Part shown: positions 12,401 through 22,281 of the stretch, in pieces
Layout of the letters: each line of letters starts with the position of its first letter
Numbering within the stretch: the first letter of the stretch is position 1
Assembly: GCF_011386835.1 (NCBI RefSeq)
Contig: NC_088796.1
Span: 66,167,468 to 66,231,467 of the forward strand
DNA: 64,000 nt
Direction of reading: 5' to 3'
Origin: Chrysemys picta bellii
Lineage: Eukaryota; Chordata; Testudines; Emydidae
The notes under the pieces: generated by a model
What the model saw: only the letters and a program-made list of their open reading frames with translations
What the model was told of the DNA's origin: nothing
Databases searched by the model: none
Made by a program: the position numbers and the translations under genes

Positions 12401-12420
12401 GTGTATAGGCACTTAAGATA
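9413..12420 (-). pseudogene. CR1 ORF2: endonuclease-reverse transcriptase, broken
   Basis: The ORF2 protein nicks DNA and primes reverse transcription. The APE-type endonuclease lies at about 12420-11650: an 'YTNARSLGNK' start (near 12400) holding the catalytic Asn, then MGDFNHPD, LLLTN and GGSDHEMV, the usual metal-binding and catalytic blocks. A stop (near 12290) and a frameshift precede the 340-codon frame at 12280-11258, and its last residues are read into the PLE insertion. The reverse transcriptase continues after the insertion in pieces: 11113-10772, 10687-10460, then 10150-9731 and 9721-9413, which include the thumb/C-terminal blocks [28 protein letters not shown] and [10 protein letters not shown]. 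The segment with the FADDTKL-type polymerase site falls in the damaged stretch around 10460-10160, and the conserved coding signal there runs across different frames. No functional protein is expected. Confidence 0.85.
11142..11336. mobile_element. Head-to-head PLE-type repeat pair inside CR1 ORF2
   Basis: Two copies of the same short repeat are joined in inverted orientation about a centre near 11208-11215. Both arms share TTAGAGACTAACAAATTT, AGCATAAGCTTTCGTGG and their reverse complements. The right arm continues further, through CAAGTACTCCTGTTCTTC and GCGGATACAGACTAACACGG. The exact 12-bp duplication TTCTTGTTGCTA flanks the unit at 11130-11141 and 11337-11348, so the pair inserted as one unit into a pre-existing CR1. 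The family is assigned to Penelope-like retroelements by inference, from the hammerhead-like core in sibling copies and the inverted arrangement. Confidence 0.75.
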
Positions 12421-12551
12421 ACTCATCGATCATCCCTCTTTCTCAGCATGAGACAGGAGTCCTCCCCTCTTGCACTCTTCTGCTTGTGCTTCCTCCCAGG
12501 ATCCCATTTCCCCACTTACCTCAGGGCTTTGGTCTCCTTCCCCCGGTGAAG

Positions 12552-13559
12552 CTAGTTTAAAGCCCTCCTCACTAGGTTAGCCAGCCTGCTGGCGAAGATG
12601 CTCTTCCCTCTCTTCGTTAGGTGGAGCCCGTCTCTGCCTAGCACTCCTCCTTCTTGGAACACCATCCCATGGTCGAAGAATCCAAAGCCTTCTCTCTGAC
12701 ACCACCTGCATAGCCATTCATTGACTTCCACGATTCGACAGTCTCTACCCAGGCCTTTTCCTTGTACAGGGAGGATGGACGAGAACACCACTTGCGCCTC
12801 AAACTCCTTTATCCTTCTTCCCAGAGCCATGTAGTCTGCAGTGATCCACTCAAGGTCATTCTTGGCAGTATCATTGGTGCCCACGTGGAGAAGCAGGAAG
12901 GGGTAGCGATCCGAAGGCTTGATGAGTCTCGGCAGTCTCTCCGTCACATCGTGTATCCTAGCTCCTGGCAAGCGGCAGACCTCTCGGTTTTCCCGGTCGG
13001 GGCGGCAGATAGATGACTCAGTCCCCCCTGAGGAGGGAGTCCCCGACCACCACCACCCTCCTCCTCCTCTTGGGAGTGGTGGCGTGGAACCCCCATCCCT
13101 GGGACAGTGCATCTTTTGCCTTCCAATTGGTGGAGTCTCCTTCTGCTCCCTTCCCTCAGATGGGTCATCTAGTCCACTCTCCGCATTAGTACCTATAGAA
13201 AGAACATGGAAACGATTGCTCACCTGTATCTCCATTGCTGGTGCATGGACGCTCCTCTTTCTCCTTCTGGAGGTCACATACTGCCAAACCCCTTCACAAT
13301 CCTTCTGTCCCTGCTGCGCCTGCTCTGAATCTTCAGAACATTGTGGCCGTAGACGCATCTCCTGACGTCTGTCCAGGAAATCTTCATTTTCCCTTATGCA
13401 GCGCAGAGTAGATATTCGTTTCTCCAGCCCTCGAACCTTCTCTTCCAATATGGAGACCAGCTTGCACTTTGTACAGACAAAGTCGCTTCTGTCCTGAGGA
13501 AGAAAGACAAACATGGCACAACCTGTGCAGGTTACAACAGCTGATCGCTCACCTTCCAT
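12552..13559 (-). pseudogene. CR1 ORF1: zinc-finger, coiled-coil, esterase-like protein
   Basis: The 335-codon frame begins with Met at the end of the 5' UTR, in the position expected for ORF1. A CX2C-X14-CX2C finger is visible at residues 11, 14, 29 and 32, followed by a heptad-like helix at about 34-56, as described for the turtle CR1 ORF1. The C-terminal half has SGNH-hydrolase features: HVGTNDT near residues 225-231 and a DGLHL block near the end. ORF1 proteins of this kind bind RNA and form ribonucleoprotein with ORF2. The block-I GDS motif with the catalytic Ser is present only in another frame (around 13040-13060), so two compensating indels have scrambled the middle of the protein. 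The open frame is therefore not an intact enzyme. Confidence 0.8.
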
Positions 13560-14118
13560 ATCACCGTCCTCTTAAGAGCTTCCTCAACTGCTGCAGGAAC
13601 TACTCAGAGAAACCTGCAGATGAAAGCCTCAGTGAGCTCTCCCTAAGACAACTCCCAGGCAAACTCCCTCTGTTAGCCTCTGCTGTTCGCCACTCAGCTG
13701 GTTCGCTGCTGACTGCCCTTATATACCAGTCAGGCCCACTCAAGGCCCACCTGGAACAAAGCACTCCCAATTCACACTTTTCAAACAAACAAGCAAGCAA
13801 GCAAGCACACGGTCAAACTGACCAACTGTCCCAGCAGCAGACACTCAGATACTCACCAACACAGCCCCCCAATGCAGCACTTAGCGTACCTCCTCTCGGA
13901 CAGCTCCCAGGCAAACTCCCTCTGTTAGCCTCTGCTGTTCGCCGCTCAGCTGGTTCGCTGCTGACTGCCCTTATATACCAGTCAGGCCCACTCAAGGCCC
14001 ACCTGGAACAAAGCACTCCCAATTCACACTTTTCAAACAAACAAGCAAGCAATCAAGCACACGGTCAAACTGATCTTGTGCTGATCAAGCAGCAAGTGCC
14101 CAGTTCTTTGAATTGACT
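13560..14118 (-). promoter_or_regulatory. CR1 5' UTR with duplicated TATA-bearing units
   Basis: The region upstream of ORF1 contains a 252-bp tandem duplication. In each unit the sense (minus) strand carries GGTATATAAGGGC; the TATA cores are at 13719-13725 and 13971-13977, exactly 252 bp apart. Tandem 5' units with a promoter box are a plausible internal promoter that lets a retrotransposed copy be transcribed. The TATA boxes are read directly; promoter activity is inferred. The 5' boundary near 14118 is where similarity to the unit stops. Confidence 0.6.
13648..14072. repeat. 252-bp tandem repeat (about 1.7 copies)
   Basis: Unit 1 runs from about 13648 to 13899 and unit 2 from about 13900 to 14072, where similarity ends. 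The alignment is almost exact over about 175 bp, from CTCCCAGGCAAACTCCCTC to CACACGGTCAAACTGA, including the AAGCAAGCAAGC run. The few differences include CACTCAG versus CGCTCAG. The second part of unit 1 (about 13825-13899) has no counterpart beyond unit 2, so the distal unit is incomplete. Confidence 0.85.
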
Positions 14119-14666
14119 GGTATTCTTCTTTTTGCGGTTCTCTTCTTCCTGAAATTCATAAAAGCAGACCTGTGATCATCACCCCTCAGGGCAGAGATCT
14201 TAACCTTCCCTCAAGTATGGCTGTCTCCCGCTGAGTATGGATGAACTCAAGAGTTTTGAGCAGTAGACTCCCCCACCCCCATAAAATATACATCACAAAC
14301 ACACATACTACAATATTCTTGACCATCTCACAACAATTCCTAACAGGGAATCCCTAACTAGGTTTGGCTCCAACATATATCTGCAATTAGTAAAACCGGG
14401 CCTGTGAGCATCAGTCCTCAGGGCAGAGATCTTTACCGGAATTCTGGTATGGCTGAAATAACTCAAGAGTTTGATGCTTTTTTTCTCCTTTATATTTGGG
14501 AGTGGAATTGCCCCCACCACCACCACCACCAGCAGCAGAGATGCCCTACGGAGCATGGTCCAAGAGTTGTGAATTGTGTTCCTTTGTTTACCTGCTAGTC
14601 CCAGACTAGCTGGAGTCAGTGGACAGCTGCTCCACTCTTCTGGCAATTCCCCCACACACACACCCC
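14119..14666. other. No gene seen; short microsatellite
   Basis: A 16-base match to the PLE repeat, TTCTTCTTTTTGCGG and one flanking base, sits at about 14124-14139, right beside the CR1 5' end. A CAC/CAG triplet run lies at about 14514-14537. Two similar sentences, CCTCAGGGCAGAGATCTT at about 14185 and 14415, indicate a roughly 230-bp duplication of unknown origin. No coding region is supported. Confidence 0.45.
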
Positions 14667-14893
14667 AAAAACCTGACTACTATTAGGAAAAACTTTTTCA
14701 CTAGGAGGGTGGTGAAGCACTGGAATGGGTTACCTAGGGAGGTGGTAGAATCTCCTTCCTTAGAGGTTTTTAAGGTCAGGCTTGACAAAGCCCATCTGGG
14801 ATGATTTACTTGGGGATTGGTCCTGCTTTGAGCAGGGTGTTGGACTAGATGACCTCCTGAGGTCCCTTCCAACCCTGATATTCTATGATTCTA
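14667..14893 (+). mobile_element. CR1 LINE 3' fragment (copy G)
   Basis: The plus strand encodes the last part of CR1 ORF2: [20 protein letters not shown] and then the conserved ESPSLEVFK block (about 14680-14790). The 3' UTR follows, with GAGCAGGGTGTTGGACTAG and CCTCCTGAGGTCCCTTCC, and then a single ATTCTATG-type tail near 14879-14893. It is heavily 5'-truncated. Orientation is opposite to copy A although both belong to related subfamilies. Confidence 0.85.
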
Positions 14894-17800
14894 CTACTGT
14901 TTAAAAGGAACAGCAACAGAAGCATGGGTTACAGGTGCACAGTCCAATCAACACATACAAACTGTGTAGCATGCTCAGAGCAAAAGAATTTGTAGAATTT
15001 AGCTGCCAGCCTCTAATAAACATCTGTGTGCATGTGTGCATGTGTGACCTGTAATTTTTGAGGCTTAATATTTGTCCAGAGTGGGTAGATTTTCACAAAA
15101 ATAGTAAAATGTGCATTCCCAACATTAGGGTGACCCTCTGGCAAATTTCAAGTCCCCACTCCATATGATAGCTTCTCAATGGAGCTTCTGTAAGAATTTT
15201 TGAACAGCAGCAAAACAACATATTTTTTTCCTAATTTTATTCCAGGAACTGGCTGAATAGTTTTTCTTTAAAAAAAAATAAATCAATCTAAGGCAAATAC
15301 CTGTCATGAACATTTTGAGCAAGAGTGGTTAACGTTTGGCAAAATTGGTCTTATAATACAACCGTGGTTTTATAAGGAAAATTATAAGACAAACTTAACT
15401 ATAAGCATCACTACCAATGCCACCTGTAATATAAAGCAGTCTCAAAAGGACGTAGTTCCTGCAGTGCTTAGGAGAGTACAAGATAAAAATAGGTGGTGTC
15501 TGGAAATTGTTCATCTATATACTACATCCATTTCAGGGACTGAATTATGAAATAAGCTCTTTGTATGCTATGCAGTCCCCTTAACATTTCAATAATATTC
15601 TCCTCTAATTGAGAAGAAACTAAGGAAGATAGGAGTTTCAGGTTTTGTGACCCCTGCAGCTCAATTCCATTTGGATACACAGATTTTACATATTCACTCT
15701 AAACTGAGTAACATATAATGTGTCAATTTAGTCCTGTGTTACACTGAGCTTTAAATGATCCAAAGGGGCCTAACTTGCTTAGCCATGGCTCTTTGTGTCA
15801 CTTCAAAAGCTATCAAAAATAAGTTCAGGAACTCCCAACAAAAGTAACTTGGAAGGTGGGGAGAAAACAAGTTTGATTTATTTATTCATTTTTTAGCAAC
15901 TTTATAATGCACTTGTCATCCCAAAGTATTCTTACTGCCATTAGCAACAACTAGAGATATAAAACATACCTGAAATGAAAGCCACTTGAAAAAAAAATGA
16001 CATTATGGCAAGAAGGGATGGTAAACAGTTTAACTGCCTAGTACAGTTAAGAACCATTATAAATGAGAAGTATAGCCCCATTTCTAGGCCTTTCACAGAA
16101 AATCTAAATTACCCCATGGAGCACAGACAGTTAATAACTTAAGAGAAATAAATAGCCCAATGGCTTCTACCTGACATCCTTATTAACCGTGTGAGTCTAA
16201 TCAAATACAGAAGATCCTCGTAAATGAACCAGCACAAACTAACCTGGGGTCTTGTTTTAATATTATGAACATAATGATTAGCAGCTGCCTGGAGCCTCTA
16301 GAAAGAAAATTGCAAGAAACTTAAACCTTTCTTTAATTCTGCATTTGTGTTGGGAAAATTATGGTAATGTGCTTTTATCTTTCTGTTCCTAATCAAATAC
16401 AGGCATACAGAAGGCAACGGGGGAAAAAATGAAAGCAAGAGTGATGCTGTAGTTACAGCATTTATTGGGGATGTAAGTCAGTTTCATAAAACAACAGACT
16501 TTCATAAACTGCCTCATTGTCAAATTAAAATATATTAAGATATTATATTGTTCCCTATTGTTTTCTAAAACATTCCCAAAATACAAGGATCTAGCAAATG
16601 TCATATGTGAGTAGTAAGGTTTTATTAATAAAACAGTGTGAGCCACTCTGGAGTAATTTCTGATTGAATTGTACTATACATATATGGCCCTTTACATTTT
16701 AAAAGTATGAGATCTAACATTCTACTTACTTCTGCGAATATTCAAATCCTCTATTTAATCAAAACCAAAAATGTTTAAATGTACTTGATAAAAAATGCAG
16801 ATTATTCTGACATACCACATGATGTACAAAAACTCTGGTTCAAATTTTCCGTGGTTATTGTTGTAGGCATCCTGAAAAAAAAATAGAGGGAAAATTTGCC
16901 CCTTGTTCAATATACATCAGACAGTTTATCAATGGGCTTTATGTCCTAGATGGTGATAGATAGTATATTCTTGCAAACAGAAGACTAGACTATTGGTTAA
17001 ATTTTCAAAAGCAGATAAGCACGCATTTTCAAAAGTGATTTAGGCAAAGTCACTAATAAAAAGGGAATTAGGCTCCTAAGTTCCTTAGGCATTTTTGAAC
17101 ATTTTACCTTAAATCTTTAAACAAGCAGAACTAAAGACTATTTCTTCCCCCTTATAACTAATGGCTAGAGTAACCCTGGAGTCCAAAGGCGTTGAGTGCT
17201 AACTGCTGATGGACCAAATCCAGCCACGACAAAATGGCTGTACAGGTAACATGTCGAGTGTAAGCATTTAGAAAATGGTGCAAGTGATAAGTATAATATG
17301 TACAGACGTGGTATTCTGAGTGTGACTGCATCACACCTTAAGCTGGGGGACCATTTTCTGGCTTGCTGGGGGAAGGTGTATATCACTTTAAGGGGAGGAG
17401 GGCATGGATGCTGTGGCAGAAGCACAGCAGGTCAGTGTGGCAATGCCGACTCATTCCCCCAGGCACCAGAAGGGCAAGGAATTGATAAAGGGCAAGCCTG
17501 GCAGGAGAAGCCTGCTTTTCCCTGGACCAGGCGGAGCAGCACCCCTCTCCAACCCTTTGAAGTTGCAAAATACCAGGTTTGGCCAGGACCCACTGTGAGC
17601 ATTGCTTTAGCTACTCCCTTTTTGGTGGCTGGGAAGGAATTTTTCTCTCACCACCAGATTGACCAAGGGGTGTGTGTGTGGGTGTGTGTGTCCGTCCCCC
17701 TAGTGCAGCTACTCCATAGAAAGAGGAAACAATGATCAGATAAATGGCCTGGCAAAGGATTTAGAGGAGATTTTTGTTTAAGGAGCGGAACAGGGAGGGC

Positions 17801-19097
17801 TTGGGGCACATATGACTGGCATGCCAGGGAACCAACTCCCTCTCCTTTACAGCCCACCTTACCCATCATTCGAGGAGGCAGGATGAAAAGGTCCCAGCAG
17901 CAAGTTGTCTGGGGACCAGGATGGAAAGGGGAGAGGCTGACAGAAGCCCCCATGTAGATATTCAAATTATCATGGAATTACCTGCACTGTGCGCTTTTAT
18001 CTGCTGGGTTCTCCCAGACATCAAATAATACAGTTATGGCCTAATTAAACTATATCCAGTGTCTCCTGTCCTTCATCCAGTATAGCTGGACAATGTGTGT
18101 GTATGTGTAAATATGTGTAATTTGCATGATCATGAGACTGAAGGGAAGTGCAGTAGGAAAAGCAACAAAACAGGAGCAAGATAAAGTAGTGGAGTAAGGA
18201 TAATATGCATACTGAAGGGGGTTCTGTGATTTTACCTGCAGTAGTGTAAGCTTTCTTCTGACACATGATGGACACTGTTCTCCTTCTGTGGAACAGTGGT
18301 ACTTATTCCTTCTAAGCAGGAAAGTCCAGATAAGTAGATTTCAATATCAAGTAAAATATTAGAAGCACTAGAACTGGTTCTGAAGAGTGCAAGTCAAATT
18401 CAGAGCTGTTTTAAGTGGGTGCACTCCCATTTATTTTAGTGAAGTTGTGTGCCCACTTACATTAGGTTTGAATTTGGCCCTTTTCCCTCATCATTACGGC
18501 GATTACCAAGTGTAACCTAAAATGAAAAGTGTTCATCTTCTAAGTCGACCCAGTGAAAAACTGAGTGTTACTGATCATCATGTGGATGTTAAGATTCTGA
18601 AATCAAATGATACAGCATGTTCCATGTGACCTTTGAATTTTAGCTTCCTAAACTCCACTGGGATCCACAATTTTTCATTTAGCTAAGTGAAAAGTATGTT
18701 TTATTTTTGTAAACTTTTCCCCCCACCATAAAAAAAAAACTTTTGAAAAGGAAATGTATGCCAGTGCATATTGCTGAGAATGAAATTATCTTGGACAAAC
18801 ACACCTAAGATACTGTAAGTCATATATGTAAAAGAGAGAGAGGAGAAGCTGTGGTTAAAGGGAAATTGTAAGGTATTAAAGATGCAAAATTTAGGTATTG
18901 TATAACAAAATGAGCTCTGGGAGAAAGGTTTACAAAGCTAATAGAAACAGAAATTTTCTCATGACATTTTTAAAATTATCAATGACGCAGTGGTTTGTTT
19001 GGGTTTAAATGTTTACATCCCAAAGACTGATGTGTTAAACAGAAAGTTAAACTGACTGGAACCAAAAATAAAACTCCCTAATTTGTTTTTAATGTCT
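14894..19097. other. No gene seen; possible unclassified repeat at 17270-17960
   Basis: No coding region is supported. The GC-richer block 17270-17960 differs from its surroundings and resembles a dispersed repeat, with an open frame of 145 codons that has no motif. It contains a GT microsatellite at 17670-17692. A small inverted repeat at about 18392-18480 is listed separately. The rest is AT-rich. Confidence 0.4.
18392..18480. mobile_element. Short palindromic MITE-like hairpin
   Basis: The arms CAAATTCAGAG...AAGTGGGTGCACTCC and GTTGTGTGCCCACTT...TTGAATTTGG are inverted copies around a central CATTTATTTTAGTG. The size and design match small non-autonomous palindromic elements like family A. 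No target duplication is clear and no other copy was noticed in the window. Confidence 0.4.
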
Positions 19098-19105
19098 AAA
19101 CAATG

Positions 19106-19335
19106 TAGGGTGTCCAGATGAGAGGAAGAAAATATTGGGACACATGGGGGGTGGGGTCACCAACGGAGAAAAAAAAAAGAAAAAGCAGAGTGCCGCCGGC
19201 GGAACAAAAAAAAAAAAGAAAAGAAAACGGAGTGCCGCGAAATATCGGGCCAAATTGCGTCCCAACCAAACATCGGTTGGGATGTGGGACAAACGCGGGA
19301 CAGTTCCGATTTTATTGGGACGTCTGGTCACCCTA
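19106..19335. mobile_element. Non-autonomous hAT element
   Basis: The ends are TAGGGTGTCCAGATG and, inverted, CGTCTGGTCACCCTA. They are flanked by the exact 8-bp duplication AAACAATG at 19098-19105 and 19336-19343. An 8-bp duplication with TAGGG-type inverted ends indicates the hAT superfamily. The interior has two A-rich runs and CpG-containing GC-rich pieces but no transposase. The open frames inside are products of the A-runs. Confidence 0.85.
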
Positions 19336-19343
19336 AAACAATG

Positions 19344-20234
19344 TCTTAAATACAAAATGTTAACAAACCTCAGAAATGAGGAATGTTATTTTTTTTTAAT
19401 TATTTCAGTATTTTAGCACCTGAGATATTATAAGAAAGAGATGATGATTTTTAACCTGGCTCTGCCCCTTTAATGTCCAACACACACTTTATATACAAAT
19501 AAAACACTACAGAGACCATACAGGATTTGATCCTTTGTTAATTGAAGTTAAAGGCAGATTTCTCACTGAATTTTAATAGTGTAAAATCAGGATCACTATG
19601 AGCTGGGCATGCAAGGGATTTGTACAGATGGTGCCATGCTAAGCAAATGTAATAGATTTAAGTAGATTTGAATACCATATGGTAGAGTAAGTGTCCATTG
19701 CTTAGATTGGAGCTCACCTTTATACACCTGACTTTTCAGAAGTTCTTCTACATTTTTCCATTCATAGCTATTTTTATAGTCACTGCCCATTTTAGCTGAC
19801 ACAACTACCCACTGACTGCATATCAATTAGGCACATTGTATACCTAAATGGCATTAAGTAAAACATATGTCGGTTCTGCTAGATCATTTTTAAGTGGTGT
19901 TAGTATTTTATAGTGTTAAGTCCCAGTTATGTTATAATTAGATTGCTTTTATGTATGGTGTTATTTATAGCCTTACAAGCCTTTACACAAGGTATTAAAA
20001 TTGTAAAAGGAAACACTGACTGGGAAATCAAGTATTGTTAGGCAATGGGGGAAAATGCAGTGGAAAACAGAGCTTTCAAATATATATTTAATGACTGAGA
20101 AGGAAAATTATACATTGTGGCATTTTTGTTAGTTTCTGCTTTTAAAATATATAATGATTTAAAATAACTGGCCTGTATGTTTGGCTCACTGTATATATTG
20201 TATTGGCAAAAGAAAATTAGTTCAGTGCAATTTC
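19344..20234. other. No gene or repeat recognised
   Basis: AT-rich sequence with only short, motif-free open frames. Nothing in it suggests a known element. Confidence 0.5.
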
Positions 20235-20236
20235 AT

Positions 20237-21047
20237 ATAATCATAAGACAGGAACGGACCTCAAGAGGTCATCTAGTCCAGTCCCCTGCACTCATGGCAG
20301 GACTAAGTATTATCTAGACCATTCCTGACAGGTGTGCGTCTAACCTGTTCTTAAAAATTTCCAATAATGGAGATTCCACAACCTCCCTAGGCAATTTATT
20401 CCAAGTGCTTAACCACCCTGACAGTTAGGAAGTTTTTCCTAATGTACAATGTAAACCTCCCTTGCTGCAATTTAAGCCCATTGCTTCTTGTCCTATCCTC
20501 AGAGGTTAAGAAGAACAATTTTTCTGTCTCCTCCTTGTAACAACCTTTTACATACTTGAAAACTGTTATGTCCCCTCTCAGTCTTCTCTTTTCCAGACTA
20601 AACAAACCCATTTTTTTCAATCTTCCCTCAGAGGTCATGTTTTCTAGACCTTTAATTATTTTTGTTGCTCTTCTCTGGACTTTCTCCAATTTCTCCACAT
20701 CTTTCCTGAAATGTGGAGCCCGAAACTGGACACAATACTCCAGCTGAGGCTATATCAGCGCAGAATAGAGTGGAAGAATTACTTCTCGTGTCTTACTTAG
20801 AACAGTCTTGCTAATACATCCCAGAATGATGTTCACTTTTTTTTGCAACAGTGTTACACTGTTGAGTCCCGGTCCACTATGATCCCCAGATCCCTTTCCG
20901 CAGTACTCCTTCCTAGTCAGTCATTTCCCATTTTGTCTGTGTGCAATTGATTGTTTCTTCCTAAATGGAGTACTTTGCATTTATCCTTATTCAATTTCAT
21001 CCCATTTACTTCAGACCATTTCTCCAGTTTGTCCAGATTTGTACAAC
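20237..21047 (-). mobile_element. CR1 LINE 3' fragment (copy D)
   Basis: The minus strand carries the CR1 ORF2 C-terminal part. The 100-codon frame 20698-20396 contains [17 protein letters not shown], the KRRLRGDI block, the [14 protein letters not shown] block and VVKHLE. The rest of the coding similarity extends to about 21047 with stops and indels. The 3' UTR (20237-20395) has the GACCTCAAGAGGTCATCTAG core and ends ATAATCATAAGA on the plus strand. It is 5'-truncated and is closest to copy F in wording. Confidence 0.85.
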
Positions 21048-21984
21048 TCTTTTTTGTTTAAGATTTTCCTGACTGTGCAATACAGATGAATTATCTTAAC
21101 AAATTTGCACTCTGAGTTTGACTACAATTTCCACTTTGTCCTTTGTCTTCAAGCTGTTTTCACATACTAATTGTAATGTATAGCAAAGTGAAAGTATCAT
21201 GGACTTGTGCTGCTTCAGGTGTATAATAGTAAGGCCAGAACAAAAGAAATTAGAAGAGTTGAGAGATTTATTAGTCTTCTCTATCCTTTAAACAATGGGT
21301 TTAAGGAAGTAATTTAGATATGTGTGCTTTTCAGTCAAAACAAACTTTCAACATCTTTACTGAAATAAATCCACATTTTATGAGATTTATTGGCAAGAAC
21401 TGGTTCAACCTAAAGGAATTTCAGTTACTCTTTATTCAATGCACATCTTGAAAATCTGTGTCTAACACATCCAATATGGAATTTTCTGTTGGCCAAAAGA
21501 CCTGACGTGATTGAGTGAACTTTCACATATAGCATGAGAATCAAGGGCTTAGAACAAATCTGTTTGAGTATTTTGTTAATGATTAATTCTTGCTTACATG
21601 CCAGAAACCGGTAATCATTCTCTTGTATCAAGATGTTGGTTTTCTCCAACTACTGGATATAAATAGCTCCTATATACTCAGTTATGATAAAGCTTGTTTA
21701 ATCAACTAAAAAAAACTCATGAACCTATAAAAACATGTCTTGCCTTGGGCTAGTGGCTTATAATGAGGGGGACAAAGGGTAGAAAGTAATTCCTATCATT
21801 CTTTGGAGACATACTTTTAGGACCCAATCTGAAGGAGCTGCACTGAGGAATTTTGCAGGAAGTCCTGATTAGCCAGATGGAGGGTTGCTGAAGTATAATT
21901 TTTGAATGAAATGGTGAGGGATCAGCACAGAATCTTGAAAGAAAAATGGAGAATGTTTTGATCAGACTAGACACCAGAGTGATG
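21048..21984. other. No gene or repeat recognised
   Basis: AT-rich DNA with short non-descript open frames only. No structure was seen that the neighbouring elements do not explain. Confidence 0.5.
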
Positions 21985-22281
21985 TTTGGGTACGTCTATA
22001 CTTACCTCCGGGTCTGGCGGTAAGCAATCGATCTTCTGGGTTCGATTTATTGCGTCTTGTCTAGACGCGATAAATCGATCCCGGATCAATCCCGGAAGTG
22101 CTCGCCGTCGACGCCGGTACTCCTGCTCCACAAGAGGAGTATGCGGAGTCGATGGGGGAGCCTGCCTGCCACGTCTGGACCCGCGGTAAGTTCGAACTAA
22201 AGTACTTCGACTTCAGCTATTCACATAGCTGAAGTTGCGTATCTTAGTTCAAAGTGGGGGGTTAGTGTGGACCAGGCCTTT
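21985..22281. mobile_element. CpG-rich MITE with nested hairpins
   Basis: The ends GGTACGTCTATACTTACC and, inverted, GGTTAGTGTGGACCAGGC match imperfectly, and both are bordered by TTTG (a possible 4-bp duplication). Inside are further inverted pairs: TCGATTTATTGCGTC with GACGCGATAAATCGA (about 22042-22078) and CGACTTCAGCTA with TAGCTGAAGTTGCG (about 22207-22239). The CpG content is far above the flanking DNA. No transposase is present. It is a non-autonomous DNA transposon; the superfamily is not determined. Confidence 0.65.

Larger units (their letters stand above)
9361..14118 (-). mobile_element. Full-length CR1 LINE (copy A)
   Basis: This minus-strand CR1 retrotransposon of about 4.55 kb, excluding a later insertion, carries every part in order: tandem-repeat 5' UTR (14118-13560), ORF1 (13559-12552), ORF2 with endonuclease and reverse transcriptase (about 12420-9413) and a short 3' UTR ending in the octamer-type repeat ATTCTATG (9361-9380). 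Full length is rare for CR1, since most copies are 5'-truncated. CR1 elements copy their RNA into DNA at an endonuclease nick using the ORF2 protein. This copy is now defective through frameshifts, stops and a PLE pair inserted at 11142-11336. No obvious target duplication is seen, as is usual for CR1. Confidence 0.9.

Noticed and set aside
19118..19416. Lys-rich 72-93-codon frames
   Set aside because: They are artefacts of two A-rich runs inside a 230-bp hAT element.
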